DNA of 43,378 nucleotides from Pelargonium cotyledonis. Taxonomy: Eukaryota; Streptophyta; Magnoliopsida; Geraniales; Geraniaceae. Positions 1 to 12,100 of this stretch are shown piece by piece. Position 1 is the first letter of the stretch, and every line of letters begins with the position of its first letter. The notes below the pieces were generated by a model that did no database searches, was not told where the DNA came from, and saw only the letters and a list, made by a program, of their open reading frames with translations. A program made the translations under genes and the position numbers. Location: the NCBI GenBank assembly GCA_036897625.1, contig JAYMTA010000089.1:1-43378 (forward strand). Reading direction: 5' to 3'.

Positions 1-19
1 TACAACTGTACTCAAGTTT

Positions 20-64
<45 letters not shown>

Positions 65-1040
65 GCGGCGGCACTAGGGTTGAGAGAGAGTATGTAACTA
101 GTTGTTAATTAAACAAAATTGATATTTCCTTGAAAATACATGATCTTCGGTTTGCAAAATTTTGAAAATTGCTAGAAAATTAAGCTTGCAAATTTCTCAC
201 AAGTATGCTTTTTTGACCCAGGGCCAAGAAGTTCATAAACAATGAGAGCCTTATACGTTTAACAATTGAGAATATATATAAATCAATTTTTAATTATTTA
301 ATATTGTCACTTTTGGACTTCCAATAATTATTCAATATTTGGATTTTGGATTTTGGTTCTACACAAAAAAAAGAAAAAAAGAAGAAGAAGAATTGTTAAG
401 TAAAACTCAGTTCGGTTGGAATCAATTTCACATTTGACATGAAAATTAATATCTATATCACAATAAATACACACACATATATATAAATACATATATCATA
501 TTAAACTAATTTATTGCAAGTCTACTCCTCTAACCAAAATATCACAATTGCTATTCAAGTCAAGCACCTTTTCGTATAAAATTATTCACACGTGTCTTTT
601 ATAGCTTCACAGCATGGAGCTCTGTGACACGTCCGCTAGAGGACACTCGAGACATTCTAGTATTTTATCCACGTGTAAAAACCCACAAGCGCAACTTACA
701 CTCGTAGCCAATCAGCTGCTGCCACGTCGAAACAAGGCGTCACTCCTCTCCGCCTTCACAGCTCACCGGAAAAAGCGTACTGCGCACAGCGGCGTATTTT
801 AGAGAAATCCCCTACTCACACGCAAAGGCCTCGATCGTACCTACGACGCTTTTGCTTGACTTTCAATCGATAATTTTGCTAGTCCCAATCCAGAAGAGGC
901 CATGGTTGCCACTGTAATTACGAATCTGCCCCCCACCATTATCATTCATCATAGTTTGCGAATTCGAATAATTTATAAATCCAGTTCCGTATAAAGATAA
1001 TTTATTTGATATTTAATTTAATTTTTCGTTTTTCTGTAAA
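1..1040 (+). promoter_or_regulatory. Upstream region of SNX1 with GA microsatellite and G-boxes
   Basis: No credible gene is seen. A (GA)n microsatellite occupies about 24-61 and is followed by a short GGC run. Two CACGTG G-boxes lie at 589-594 (in the ABRE-like context ACACGTGTC) and 670-675, with further ACGT cores at 629 and 724. The sequence then runs into the presumed SNX1 5' UTR. The short open frame at 614-802 has no family resemblance and was left out. Confidence 0.5.
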
Positions 1041-4000
1041 ATGATGGAGCAGCAGAGGAGCTTGTCAGGGTCGTCTCAGAGCCCTAGATCTCCATCTTCG
1101 CAACCTTACCTTTTGGTCTCTGTTTCCGATCCAGTCAAGCTTGGCAATGGCGTCCAAGCTTACATCTCCTACCGTGTCATCACTAAGGTAGTTTTTTTTT
1201 TCTTCAATTGATCATCGACTTTTGTTGAATTAGGGTTAGGTTTTGGTAAGTTATCTTACTTGATTGTTGATGAACAGTAGAATCATGGAGTGTAGTGTCA
1301 CATGATTAAGCTTATTTGTGCAAGTACACCAATATATTTTTTTGATATTTAATTGACTGAAATCTCTTACGTGGAGATTAGTGTTTGATGGTGATTTGGA
1401 GAATGACATTCATTTTGGTGATTAGTTTAATTAAATGTTACTGGTATGCTGATGCTGTTAGTTAATTGTTCTGAGAAGCACTTCCTTTGTGCCGAATTTG
1501 GAGTGGAAATTTTAAAATTGGTTAGAGAATGTAAGTTTATGCCAACTTATAATTATAGAAGTGTGATGAAATAGATTAACCTTTTGCTCATACTAGGTAA
1601 TTAGAAGCGGATTTTGTTGAAGTGAGAATTCTATACTCTAAATCCAAATTTTATGTAGTTGACAGTACTGTTAAGATAATGGACAGTACTGTAGATATAA
1701 TGATTGAAACATTATATTTGGTAATGCTTTTGAAATTGATTTACTATTTGATTTCATTAAATGCCATCGAATGGTTTCCGCTGTGACGTGTCTCTTTATA
1801 TGGAATTTAGAAGAATTTAAGTTACTAATAGGTTAACTAACAAAGGAATCTTACCAGATACAGACTGCCAATTGTTTTATATTAAAATTCAGTTAGATAT
1901 GGGTTTAATTGGCATCTGATCTTTATTAATGATGACAAATAAACTATTTGGGATCTTATAAAACACTTGGGTTCCTGGAAAGCAGTGAATATGCTCTAAC
2001 TATGATGTAATGTGTATTAGCTCTATTTGCTTGCATAAGATTAAAGCAGTTTCAGGTATAGGTTCCCTGTATTAATCTCGACTCCATTTGCATATACCAT
2101 GCCACAGTTGGCTGTTGACTTGATTGTGGTTAATTTACGTGTAGAACGAACAGACTTAAAATAACCTATTTGGCATGCATGCAATAAATTGCATACTTGA
2201 TTTTCAGATCTGCATTAGCAGATTATTAGTATACTTGTTTGAAGTAATGGCTGTAATGCATGCACTGCAAATTCATTGCATTCGTTAATTGTTGGAGTTA
2301 AATCTGTTTGTGAATAAAATCTCAAACTAGAAAAGAAATGATATGTTAGCTTCTGAATTTTTGGGAACTGTTTGTTTTCACAGACAAACTTTTCTGAATA
2401 CCAAGGGCCAGAGAAAATTGTTATCAGACGCTACAGTGATTTTGTTTGGTTACGTGATCGCCTTTTTGAGAAGTACAAAGGCATATTCATTCCTCCTATT
2501 CCAGAGAAGAGTGCAGTAGGTAACAAGTCAATGAGCTCTTTTTCCTATATCACTTCTTCGTTGGTAGGAATTCAAAAGATCTTGTTTGAAGTTTTGAACA
2601 TGATGATGAGTAGTAATACCTTACAGGGCCTAAGCCTCTCTGCACACTTATTTACCATGCTGATTATTGGTTAAACTCATTAATCAAGGAAAACTGTGAT
2701 GCTAAGGTGGTTAAGCCACCCCTTAACATTAAATTTCATTGCTTTTTCCTGGCACCGTATATGCTGTTAATTTTATTGCACCCTTCCAAGAAGGGCAAAA
2801 ACCTAGTTAATATGATCCTGAACAGTTTTTTCCGCATCCTAGTGTATCATGTAATGTAAGTCGAGCATTTATAGGGATTCTCAGGCTTTTTGAGGATGGG
2901 TGTATTTAATCCTCTTAACATTTTTTTTTTCACACCCTGGTATGTATCTTGTAAGTCAAACATATTAAGAAGAATCTCAGGTCTTTTGAGGACGGGTGTA
3001 ACGCTTTGGGTCAGAGGACTGTTTTGGTTGGTGGTAGCTGGAAATTTGTCTTTTTAGAGTGTGTGCTTGTCCACCTTACATGGAAAGTTTGTGTGGGGTT
3101 TGAGACCGCTTAATGTACTTGTTGGCCCCTCCATTTATAACTTAAACTTTCTGTTGGAGTGTAACATAATATGAAAGCTTTGTGTTGCCTCCCCGTATAA
3201 GATTAAGACTGCAAATGAGGGTAAGTGTTGTAGTTATCCCACGTTGAAAATATTTGGAGTTTGAGACTGCTGATATACTAGTTGGACCCTCCACTTCACA
3301 ACTTAAGTTTTTAGGTTGCAGTATAGTTTAATGGAGTTCTAGTTGTTGTGCAAGTCTGCAAGATCATCTGGGGTGTAAATTCATACAGTTCTACGGCTTT
3401 TGGAAATACTGGTTAGTAATGGTTAAAAGTTTTCCAGAAGTTAGTGTCGCATTGCTCCTTTACAGGGCTTACCAAATTGTGCATCTATCTATGATCTCTG
3501 TAGACTGTAGTTCAGTCACGTTTTCTATTTGAATGAATTAGTAAATTGAATATGCAAAGTGACGTGCTGTAATGTTTTGGTTAACCTTTGAATAAATGAA
3601 TATCAGCGTATGTTAAGGGAATTCAGAAGAAAAAAATAGTTTCCAGTACGATTGTGATTGCAGCATTTGATTTTCTGCAACTAACTTTATTCTTCCAAAA
3701 TTCAGAGAAGTTCCGTTTCAGTGCTGAATTTATTGAGATGAGGCGTCAGGCGTTGGACATATTTGTTAATCGGATTGCTTCACATCACGAGCTTCGGCAG
3801 AGTGAGGAACTGAGAACCTTTTTGCAGGCAGATGAGGAGGTGACACATATTTTGATTACTGTAGTTTTGGTACTACCTGTTTAGGAGAATTTGCCATACT
3901 CTAATGAATCTCTCTTATCTTCTGCAAGTACATTCTGTAAAAAATTATTATCAACGTCTTTACAGAGCTCCCCTAACTTACCTCGGTTTGTGATTTGATA

Positions 4001-5874
4001 ATTCTATCTGTTATTATTATGTGACAAATTGTATTCTGAATGTTCAGACTATGGAGCGATTAAGGTCTTACGAGAGTGGAATTTTTAAGAAGAAACCATC
4101 TGATTTAATGCAGATGTTCAAGGTGAGATGATGATCAAAATAACTAAATTTCATCACTATGTTGCTGATACATAGATGCCTCAAGGCCTTTAGAATGCAT
4201 AGAGCTAGTACAGAGAATCTTGAATGCCATATTAGGCCTTAATAAACTTCTTTAATTTCCATTTTGTACTATTATTTCATCAAGTTATAACATAGTTATA
4301 ATTCTAACAGGACGTGCAATCAAAAGTGAGTGACGTTGTTCTTGGAAAAGAGAAGCCAGTAGAAGAATCAAATCCTGAATATGAGAAGCTGAAACACTAT
4401 ATCTTTGAGCTTGAAAACCACTTGGCTGAAGCTCAAAAGCAAGCATTTCGTCTTGTAAAGAGGCACAGAGGTAATTAAAATTATGAAGTTCATTGATTTG
4501 ATGAGCTGCTGGTACACTTTGATATCCTTTACTAGCCATCATATTTTCTCTTTTCCGGTTTTCACTTCACTCAGCTTCCTATCATAATGCAGTTAATTGC
4601 ACAAGTTGTGATTGTTTGTCACTATTTCTGCAGAGTTGGGGCAATCACTGGCGGAGTTTGGTAGGGCAGCCAAGCTACTTGGTACTTGTGAAGGAAATGC
4701 CCTTGGAAAGGCATTTTCTGAGCTCGGGACAAAATCAGAGACAATATCATTGAAGCTGCAAAAGGAGGTAAGCCTAATTGAAATCTCATTATTCTCATTA
4801 AACAATTCCTGTTGTGGGCTGTGGATTTGTGGCTGTGCACCCATGTGGGTGTTGTGTCTACGTGATGCCGGCAAGAGTTTGTTATGCTATTATGACGCCG
4901 CAATTGTGTTTGTATTACTGTGCAGGCCCATCAACTTCTAATGAACTTTGAAGAGCCCCTAAAGGATTATGTTCGAGCTGTGCAATCTATTAAGGTGACT
5001 TGGGGGGTCTTTTCCATTTGATCATCATCAATGTTTTGAAGATCATATGATCAAATGACAGTGAACTACTCAATTGAGTCATGATTGCTGATATAATATG
5101 TAGAGATTATTAATCAATAATAGTATCCTATCATGGGTAGTTCACCATAGACAGCATGCAGTTGCTGCTTTCATATTGGAATCTGATTCTTTTGGTTGTG
5201 TTGAACAGGCCACCATAGCAGAGAGAGCCAATGCCTTCAGACATCAGTGTGAACTTGCTGAAACAATCAAGTTGAAAGAAATAAATCTGTACGGTTCTCA
5301 TCGAGCATTTATATTTAAATTGCTTTTTTGTAGTTAGTGATCTGTGATATTTATATCATATCATCAAGTGCGGACATGGAATTGGGCCGAACCATTAATA
5401 CTTATGATTTGATTATCTTTTTTTGTGGCATGTAACATTGTGGAAACTTACCTCACTTGACCTAAGTTTCTCAGTCAGGCCTTTGCTCGTTAGGGTTCTT
5501 TGTGATCACTAACTTGTACACGTCTTGGGTTGCAGTGATAAGCTAATGTTAATGCGATCCGACAAGGTGGGGGAAGCCGAGATTGAATACAAGGAGGTAA
5601 ATTATCATTGCATCAAGCATTTCACGGCACATCTCACACATGAACTAATTTAGATCTTATGGTGCAGTTGAAGGCAGAGAGCGAGGAAGCAACTAGGAAG
5701 TTTGAAATGATTGTGCGACTGATGAACGAAGAAATGGTGCGTTTCCAGGAGCAGAAAACCTTAGATATGGGAATTGCATTCCATGAATTTGCGAAAGGAC
5801 AGGCGCGATTGGCAAATAGTATTGCGGACGCTTGGCGAAGCCTCCTCCCGAAGATCGAAGCTTGCTCTTCGTAG
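1041..5874 (+). CDS. SNX1: Sorting nexin 1 (retromer PX-BAR protein)
   Basis: SNX1 is the membrane-binding PX-BAR subunit of the plant retromer/endosomal sorting machinery and recycles cargo such as auxin carriers from endosomes. Ten coding exons join in phase: 1041-1187, 2384-2519, 3706-3839, 4048-4122, 4311-4470, 4634-4767, 4926-4994, 5209-5288, 5536-5596 and 5668-5874. They give 400 aa; Arabidopsis SNX1 is about 402 aa. The N-terminus has the SQSPRSPSSQPYL stretch seen in plant SNX1. The PX domain (about residues 20-140) contains the phosphoinositide-binding RRYSDF motif and the IPPIPEKSAV loop. The rest is the alpha-helical BAR region with FQEQKT and a C-terminal ARLANSIADAWRSLLPK. Start: ATG at 1041, with a second in-frame ATG at 1044. 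All introns are GT–AG. Ordinary and intact; identification is very secure. Confidence 0.95.
3061..3318. repeat. Two diverged repeat copies inside SNX1 intron 2
   Basis: About 3061-3150 and 3222-3318 resemble each other. Both run through a 'cac…tggaaa/tgaaaa' start, 'TTTGAGACYGCT', 'TTGG(C/A)CCCTCCA' and an 'ACTTAA' end. This looks like a decayed transposon end or solo-LTR fragments, but no terminal repeats could be fixed. A shorter doublet, 'GAGGAYGGGTGTA', occurs near 2894 and 2990. Confidence 0.35.
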
Positions 5875-6266
5875 TTGAATAGATAGATACCATAATTTGG
5901 GGTGGTGTGTAGTACAAGTTTTTTTTCTCTTTTTTTCATTACCTGTACAAATTCAAAGCAAAGTGACAGGCCTAGTCATCTTCACATCTGCTAAAAGATA
6001 ACAAAATTAGCGCACACTTTTTTTTTCTTCACTAATCTGATTCTTATTGAACTTTATCAGAGTTTATTAGGATATATCTATTTCTATTTTTGTTGAAAAT
6101 GTGTATTATTTGTGGCATTATAATTTTGTGACGTTGCGAATTTTTTATTGGATCCAAAATCAAAAGCGTTGCAGCCGAACGATCCAAGAAGCCTATCTTA
6201 TCTGCTTTTACGCATTTCTGAAATCAGCGATCTAAAACAACCTCAGTCCTTTCTCATTCTCTGGCC
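5875..6266. other. Short intergenic gap between SNX1 and the next gene
   Basis: This 392-bp AT-rich stretch holds the SNX1 3' UTR and the promoter/5' UTR of the following plus-strand gene. I saw no further gene, repeat or RNA signal. Confidence 0.5.
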
Positions 6267-8481
6267 ATGGCTTGTGCTATGAGACACCTCTTCAAGCCAC
6301 CAACGCTTGGAGCCACCACTCAGCCACCGCAACTCTCTTCTTCTCCGGCAACATTTCGGCCCCTAGCATTCAACAACTGTAACCATCGCTTCCCGAAGTA
6401 CATCGATTTTTCCGGCCACTCGAATCCGACGGCGGTCGTTTCCAAGGCTTCTCCGCGAAGTGGCGGCATTGTAGCTCCAGACGAAGACGACGGAGTCTCT
6501 CTAGGTACTATGAAATTGCCTTTGGATACTGATTTTGGAAGATTCGAAACGTTACTCTTCCAGGTACTGCTCCCTGCTCTGTGAATCCAAGTGGTGCTGC
6601 TTCACTGGAATTTTTTAATGGCTAAAACACTGAAACTTGTTTAGATTTGAGTTTTTTAGTGACAAACATTGGGAATAGCTCTGTTGTGTATTCTACTATG
6701 AATTTTGCTTCCGAAAACAGCAAAATCTGATCCTGCGATCTTGTTCCACCTCTGTCTTTTTGTTCCAAATACGACAATTTCACTGACTACTTCAGAGAAT
6801 AATTGCTATTAACTATCCATTTTCTATATTATTATCATCATCATCATCATCATCATCTGACATTTGGCTCAAAAACAGGTATCCAAATAGGGACTCTCAA
6901 TTTCTTCTTGTTAACAAGTAGTGTTTGACTTTGCATCTACAATTTATTGGCTGTTTTCTCAATGTCATTAGTTGATCGTAGCTTCTCTTGGTGGTAGCTG
7001 AAGAACTCAGATCACAGACTATTTTAACTATCCAGCATCTCTTGCTATTAACTATCCAGTACCTATATTAGCATCAGTATCTGACACGTGGCTAAAAAAT
7101 GGGTATCCGAATTGAACAATTAGGTGCTCACTTTCTTGTTGGTAACAAGTAGTGTTTCACTTCCCATCTACAATTCATTGGCTGTTTTCTCAATGCCATT
7201 AGTTGATGTTATCATCACACATAGCTGAAGAACTCGGGACATGGACTATTTTACTATTAATTAGCATTTTTGGTTGTTTTATTATATATTAATTAGTTCT
7301 ACATACGTCACAAAATGAGTGTCGTGTTTCTCTTACATTTTTGTTCCAATCAGAGGGTCTCTTTCCATTGTGACGCTCCACAGACCCCCTTCTTGCTAAA
7401 TATGAATCTTCCCCTCCTTCCCTGATACTTATCTTGCAAAATAAGATTTCTACCAACTGATTTCCCCCGATGACTAAATTAGACCTTGTAATCAATTTCA
7501 ATTGATACTATTAGTACCAAGCGTAATAATGTGAACATACATTCTCCCTATCTACGATTACCCTTTTATAGCAGGATGTAGTGTTTGCTCATACGGATAT
7601 CATTTCTCTCCTTTTGATATGCGATTTGCTTCCGCGTTTCCTAAAACTGGCCTTTGCTTATAAAACCCAGATCAGCTGGGGCACTTTTCTCTCATGTCAA
7701 AGGAAAAAAAAAACGGGTAGCTGATATTTTCCCGAGGTTACATGTGTGTCTAACATGTTATTAATAGCATCCCTATATTAATTTATTTAGTATCCATTGA
7801 ATTTGCTAATGCTTATGTCCATGGGATACAAGAAGAAATGTACAACACTAATTAACTTATTTTTATTTTTTCTTCAAAAGCAAATGGGACTGATAAAGTT
7901 TCACCTTTTTTTCGCTTTTGAATTTGATTCAGTGCTTTTTTTTCCTACAGTGGGCAAACAGTCTTTCCCAAGGAGCTAATTTGCCACTTTCTGTTCCATT
8001 GAAGGTGGATCATTTTGTGCATATTTTTGTTTCATTGTTTAATTTACCTGTACTATGTACATGAATTATCCTGTTTGTCGCTTGAGTTTTCTAATGATAT
8101 ATATATATATATAGTCGGCTCATGTCCTTGTTGTTTAGTCTAGACTGGATCTATAATATGAAGTACTTGTATAATGATAATACTAGAAAAATGCTTAATT
8201 GACTATGGTGTTCATGGTTTAATGGTGCCTACATTTTAATCAAACAGGTAGATAAAATAGCTGGTGGAGCTAGGTTGGGTTTCATCGCTATTGGTGATGG
8301 GCAAACAGAGGTCTTTGTTTACATAGATTGTTTGGTTTTTCCAGCAACCGGTGGCTCTGGTCCAATTTTCCGAGCTATAAGGAATGGGACCCTAAAAGAT
8401 CGACCAGCTCCTGATGAGCCAAGAATTATGAGAAGCCTCTTGGCTGCCCTCAAGAAATCAGTTGAACTTGCTAGAGCTTGA
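6267..8481 (+). CDS. Predicted plastid protein of unknown function (DUF7148-like)
   Basis: Three phase-0 exons (6267-6563, 7951-8004, 8248-8481) give 194 aa. The first ~70 residues are rich in S, T, P, R and basic residues with few acidic ones, as in a chloroplast transit peptide. The mature part begins around GTMKLPLDTDFGRFETLLFQ and continues WANSLSQGANLPL, VDKIAGGARLGFIAIGDGQT, YIDCLVFPATGGSGP and ends with a helix, RIMRSLLAALKKSVELARA. I recognise this as a conserved plant family of unknown function; I recall it as DUF7148, which I could not verify. No catalytic motif is evident. The 54-bp middle exon is needed to keep the conserved segment continuous. Plastid location is inferred from the N-terminus only. 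Confidence 0.82.
6803..7263 (+). repeat. Tandem duplication (~239 bp period) in intron 1
   Basis: Two head-to-tail copies, about 6803-7041 and 7042-7263, share long blocks such as TTGCTATTAACTATCCA, AACAAGTAGTGTTT and GCTGTTTTCTCAATG with scattered substitutions. Copy 1 carries an (ATC)n run at about 6833-6858 that copy 2 lacks. It lies within the intron of the predicted plastid-protein gene and should not affect coding. Confidence 0.75.
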
Positions 8482-9113
8482 ATGCCTCTATCATTTACAT
8501 AAGTTCTATTTCAATATTTGTATGTTTGAGTTAATGAAATTGAACTCCAATGTACTTGTCGAGAGAAATGTTTCGAGTTCTTGCTTACTGTATATTTGTA
8601 TCTTAATTTGCATACTGTTAATGTGGATTTGAACTTTACAGGAATAATATCAGGGTTTATTCTGAATCCACCTGGAAGGATTACGGTGAGACTGACTCCA
8701 AATGTTAGAACTACGAAGTTGACACGATTGTTCAAATGATGGACATATCTATTCCTAATTATGTGATATATATTATGTCTATTTGTTTAGGATCTTCTGC
8801 CTATTTTCATAAAATACAATAAGTCATTGCCAAGGAGCATTATACAAGGTAATACCTGTACCATTTGGTTATTGTTCTTGGTTTCTTCGTGCAGAAACAA
8901 TGATGTTGTACCAACTTCTTCAATGAAGCATTCTCACATTAGAAAACAAAATAGCATATCCGACAACTTCCAGTGTAGGCTGCCCATTTGTCTATAATTT
9001 ATCAGAATCTGAAACTCAAGTTCCCCTACTTTATTTATTTATATAATCATTTGCATTATATGCTGATTTAATATACGTGAGAATCTGGTTCTTGGAGCTT
9101 TAGTCAAGAGGAG
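8482..9113. other. Intergenic region with no further gene
   Basis: AT-rich sequence containing the 3' end of the upstream gene and the promoter of the GMC oxidoreductase gene. Short open frames here show no family similarity. No repeat or RNA gene was recognised. Confidence 0.5.
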
Positions 9114-12100
9114 ATGGAGAATCCAACAAACTTAGGGGAAAGGTTTCTTGATGGAGAACAAGATGGTTATGATGCTGTTGTAGTAGGGTCTGGCTATGGT
9201 GGTTCTGTTGCTGCTTGTCGGATGTCAATGGCAGGAATAAAGGTATGTTTGACTGAGAAAGGCCGGAGATGTGAAGCTCAGGATTTTCCTACAGATAGTC
9301 TTAAAATCATATCAGCTTTCAGGTTGGAGAGCCAGAAATTAGGTGTCAACTTTGGCTTAAGAGATGCTTTGTTTCAAGTGATTCTCTTTCTTCCCATTGA
9401 GCATTATAAATATTTCAAACTGCAGGGACCAAGTAGTAACCATAATATCTTTTGATTCTGATATTAACATAAATGTGAATGCGACTGTTGTGCAAGGTTT
9501 ACTTAAATAATGATTCTCTTGCGGCAGTAGCCTGTGGGCTTGGTGGAGGTTCACTAGTGAATGCTGGAGTGATGCTTCCAACTCCGGTTCGTGCTAGGAA
9601 GAATCCAAAATGGCCAAAAGAGTGGGAAACAGGCTGGGATATATGCCAAGCAAATGCTGCAGCCATGCTGAGAATACAGAGTATCCCTACTAATTTTCCC
9701 ATTGGCAGTGTCATGGAAAAAATAGCTGATGGAGACATAGAAGAAAGTTACAAGAGTTCCATGAAGCTGAGTGTTAATTTTGATGGATCATCATCCAGTT
9801 CACCAAAGCTTCCAAAGATGGATAGCTGCATAGCTTGTGGGAATTGTCTTGCTGGTTGTCCTTATAATGCCAAAATTTCTACAGACAAAAGTTACATTTT
9901 TTCAGCAATCCAGGCATGTTTCTTACTTCCCATATTGTTCAAAAACTGGCAGCACTTTGTCTTCATGTTATACGGTGTTTTTGGATTTATTAGATATTCC
10001 ATTGACACGGAATTGCATAATTGTTTAAAATTAAATACATGCTAAGTTAAACTGATAATTTTGGCCAGTACCTTGATCTATGGGAAAATAGTGAAAGATA
10101 ATTATTAGTTGTTAGCAGAATATCCATGACCTTTACTCAATTATTGGTTTTACTTTGTTGATATTTCTCGCGATACAGGCAGGATGCGTTATTAAAACAG
10201 AATGTGAAGTGAAGTATGTGGTGCAAAACCCATATGAATGTTTTGGAGAAGGAAGAAATGTCAGAAGAAGAAGATGGCGCGTTTACTTCAATGAGTTCGA
10301 CTATATAACCTCTGATTTTGTAATCATTTCAGGTAGGAAACATCAGCAGAAAATATTAGGGGATGTTTTAGATTTCTGGTTTGAACTTGTTTTGACGATA
10401 CTCATAACATGCTGTGAATTGTGTCTCACAGCGGGTGTTTTTGGTACAACTGAGATACTTTTTCAGTCACAAATGAGAGGATTACAACTTTCAGAAATGC
10501 TTGGATCCGGATTCAGCTGTAACGGGAATAATGTTGCCTATGTTGCCGGAAGTCCAGCCCCCTTGGGTGCTTATGGGTTGGACAGAAAAGAACTCTCAAA
10601 GATACCATTTCAAGAACGACCAGGACCATCCATATCTTCAACATACACGTCTTCATTGGGCTTCACAATCCAGGTTGGAGACTTCTGCCTTGAAAAGGAA
10701 ATTTAACATCTCCTATATGAACGCTGCCCTGGGTACCTGGTATGATCAAAATCAAAATAGATACGAGAAATCATTAAAACCAGGTGTCTGCACTAGAACA
10801 ATACATATAAATGTTGAAATTTATAATAGATTTGTCTGACACCCGTTTGTTCTTCTGTTGGCACAGAGTGCAGTACTTCCAACAGCTTATCCATACATGC
10901 TATTTAAGGGAATTACAACCTATGGATGGCCAAGTGGCTATTGGTTCTTTCATGGGGCTGTGGACAAGCTAAAACATATTCTTAGATTGAAATTTAGCCA
11001 AGCAATGGTTTTCAATGTAATGGGTTGTGATGAGAGTGATGGAAAAATCACATTCAAAGAGGATAAAATATGCTTTTGTCCGCCCTCTGATCCTTTACTC
11101 CCGCGGAAAATTGAAGCCTTTCAAAAGCTTACTAAGAAATTAGGAGGAGTTCTCTTCATGTCAAGGTATAGAAGCACATCAGTGCATCATTTAGGTGGGT
11201 GCAATGCATCACATGATCTGTTGGAAGGAGTTTGTAACCCTTATGGCCAAGTTTTTGACGCAACGGCTCCAGATACAGTGCACCCGGGTCTGTATGTGTG
11301 TTATGCTTCCTTGATCCCTTGTTCCATTGGCATAAACCCATCTCTCACTATAGCAACTGCAGCTGAGCATGTAAGTAAGCACCTTGTTCAGGATGTTCTT
11401 AGGTACAAGAGTGACAAATCTGTCTTTAAATCTGTTGATCAAAACTCAACTAGTAAGAATTTAAAAAGTGGTCAGGGGTCAACAGTTGTTTTCAAGGAAA
11501 CAATGAGGGGGCAAATGGGTGGTATGCCTTTCACAGCTTATCTCAAAATGAAGATGAATTGTCAGAATTGGAAGAAGTGTGATGAAATGAATTGGGTTAT
11601 CAGCGATTCTCATCCACTTTTAAGAGGAAAAGTTGGTGGATATGTTGAATTTCGGGCCATTGAGAAGGAGAAATTACAGGTTATAGATGGGGAAGTAAAT
11701 CTCTGTGAAATAAATTCCAGAACTCCTTACACCCAGTATATGCACTACCGTCTTCTGCTTGCTGTTGCTTCTGGTTCAAGGTATGATGGGAAGTTTGAAT
11801 CTTAAATTCTTTTTCGACTTCATTCATTTTTTAGGATAACAAAAGATCAATTTCATGCAGATATATTCTTGAGGGAAGAAAGATAATGAATCCTTATCTC
11901 TTTGCATTACATGCTTGGAAGGAGACAACAACACTACATGTGACATTCAAAAAACTTGCCAAGAACAGTTCAATGGGTGAAATGCTGGATTTGAAAGGGC
12001 AGCTAAGAGTTTCTCTCATAGAGCTATTGAAGACTATGATAAGCTTTGAAGGGAACAGCCGAGGGAGGTTCACTTGTGTTCTCTCGCAGACTTCACTGAG

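Noticed and set aside
614-802. Open frame of 62 codons upstream of SNX1
   Set aside because: No family similarity; it lies in a promoter-like region with G-boxes.
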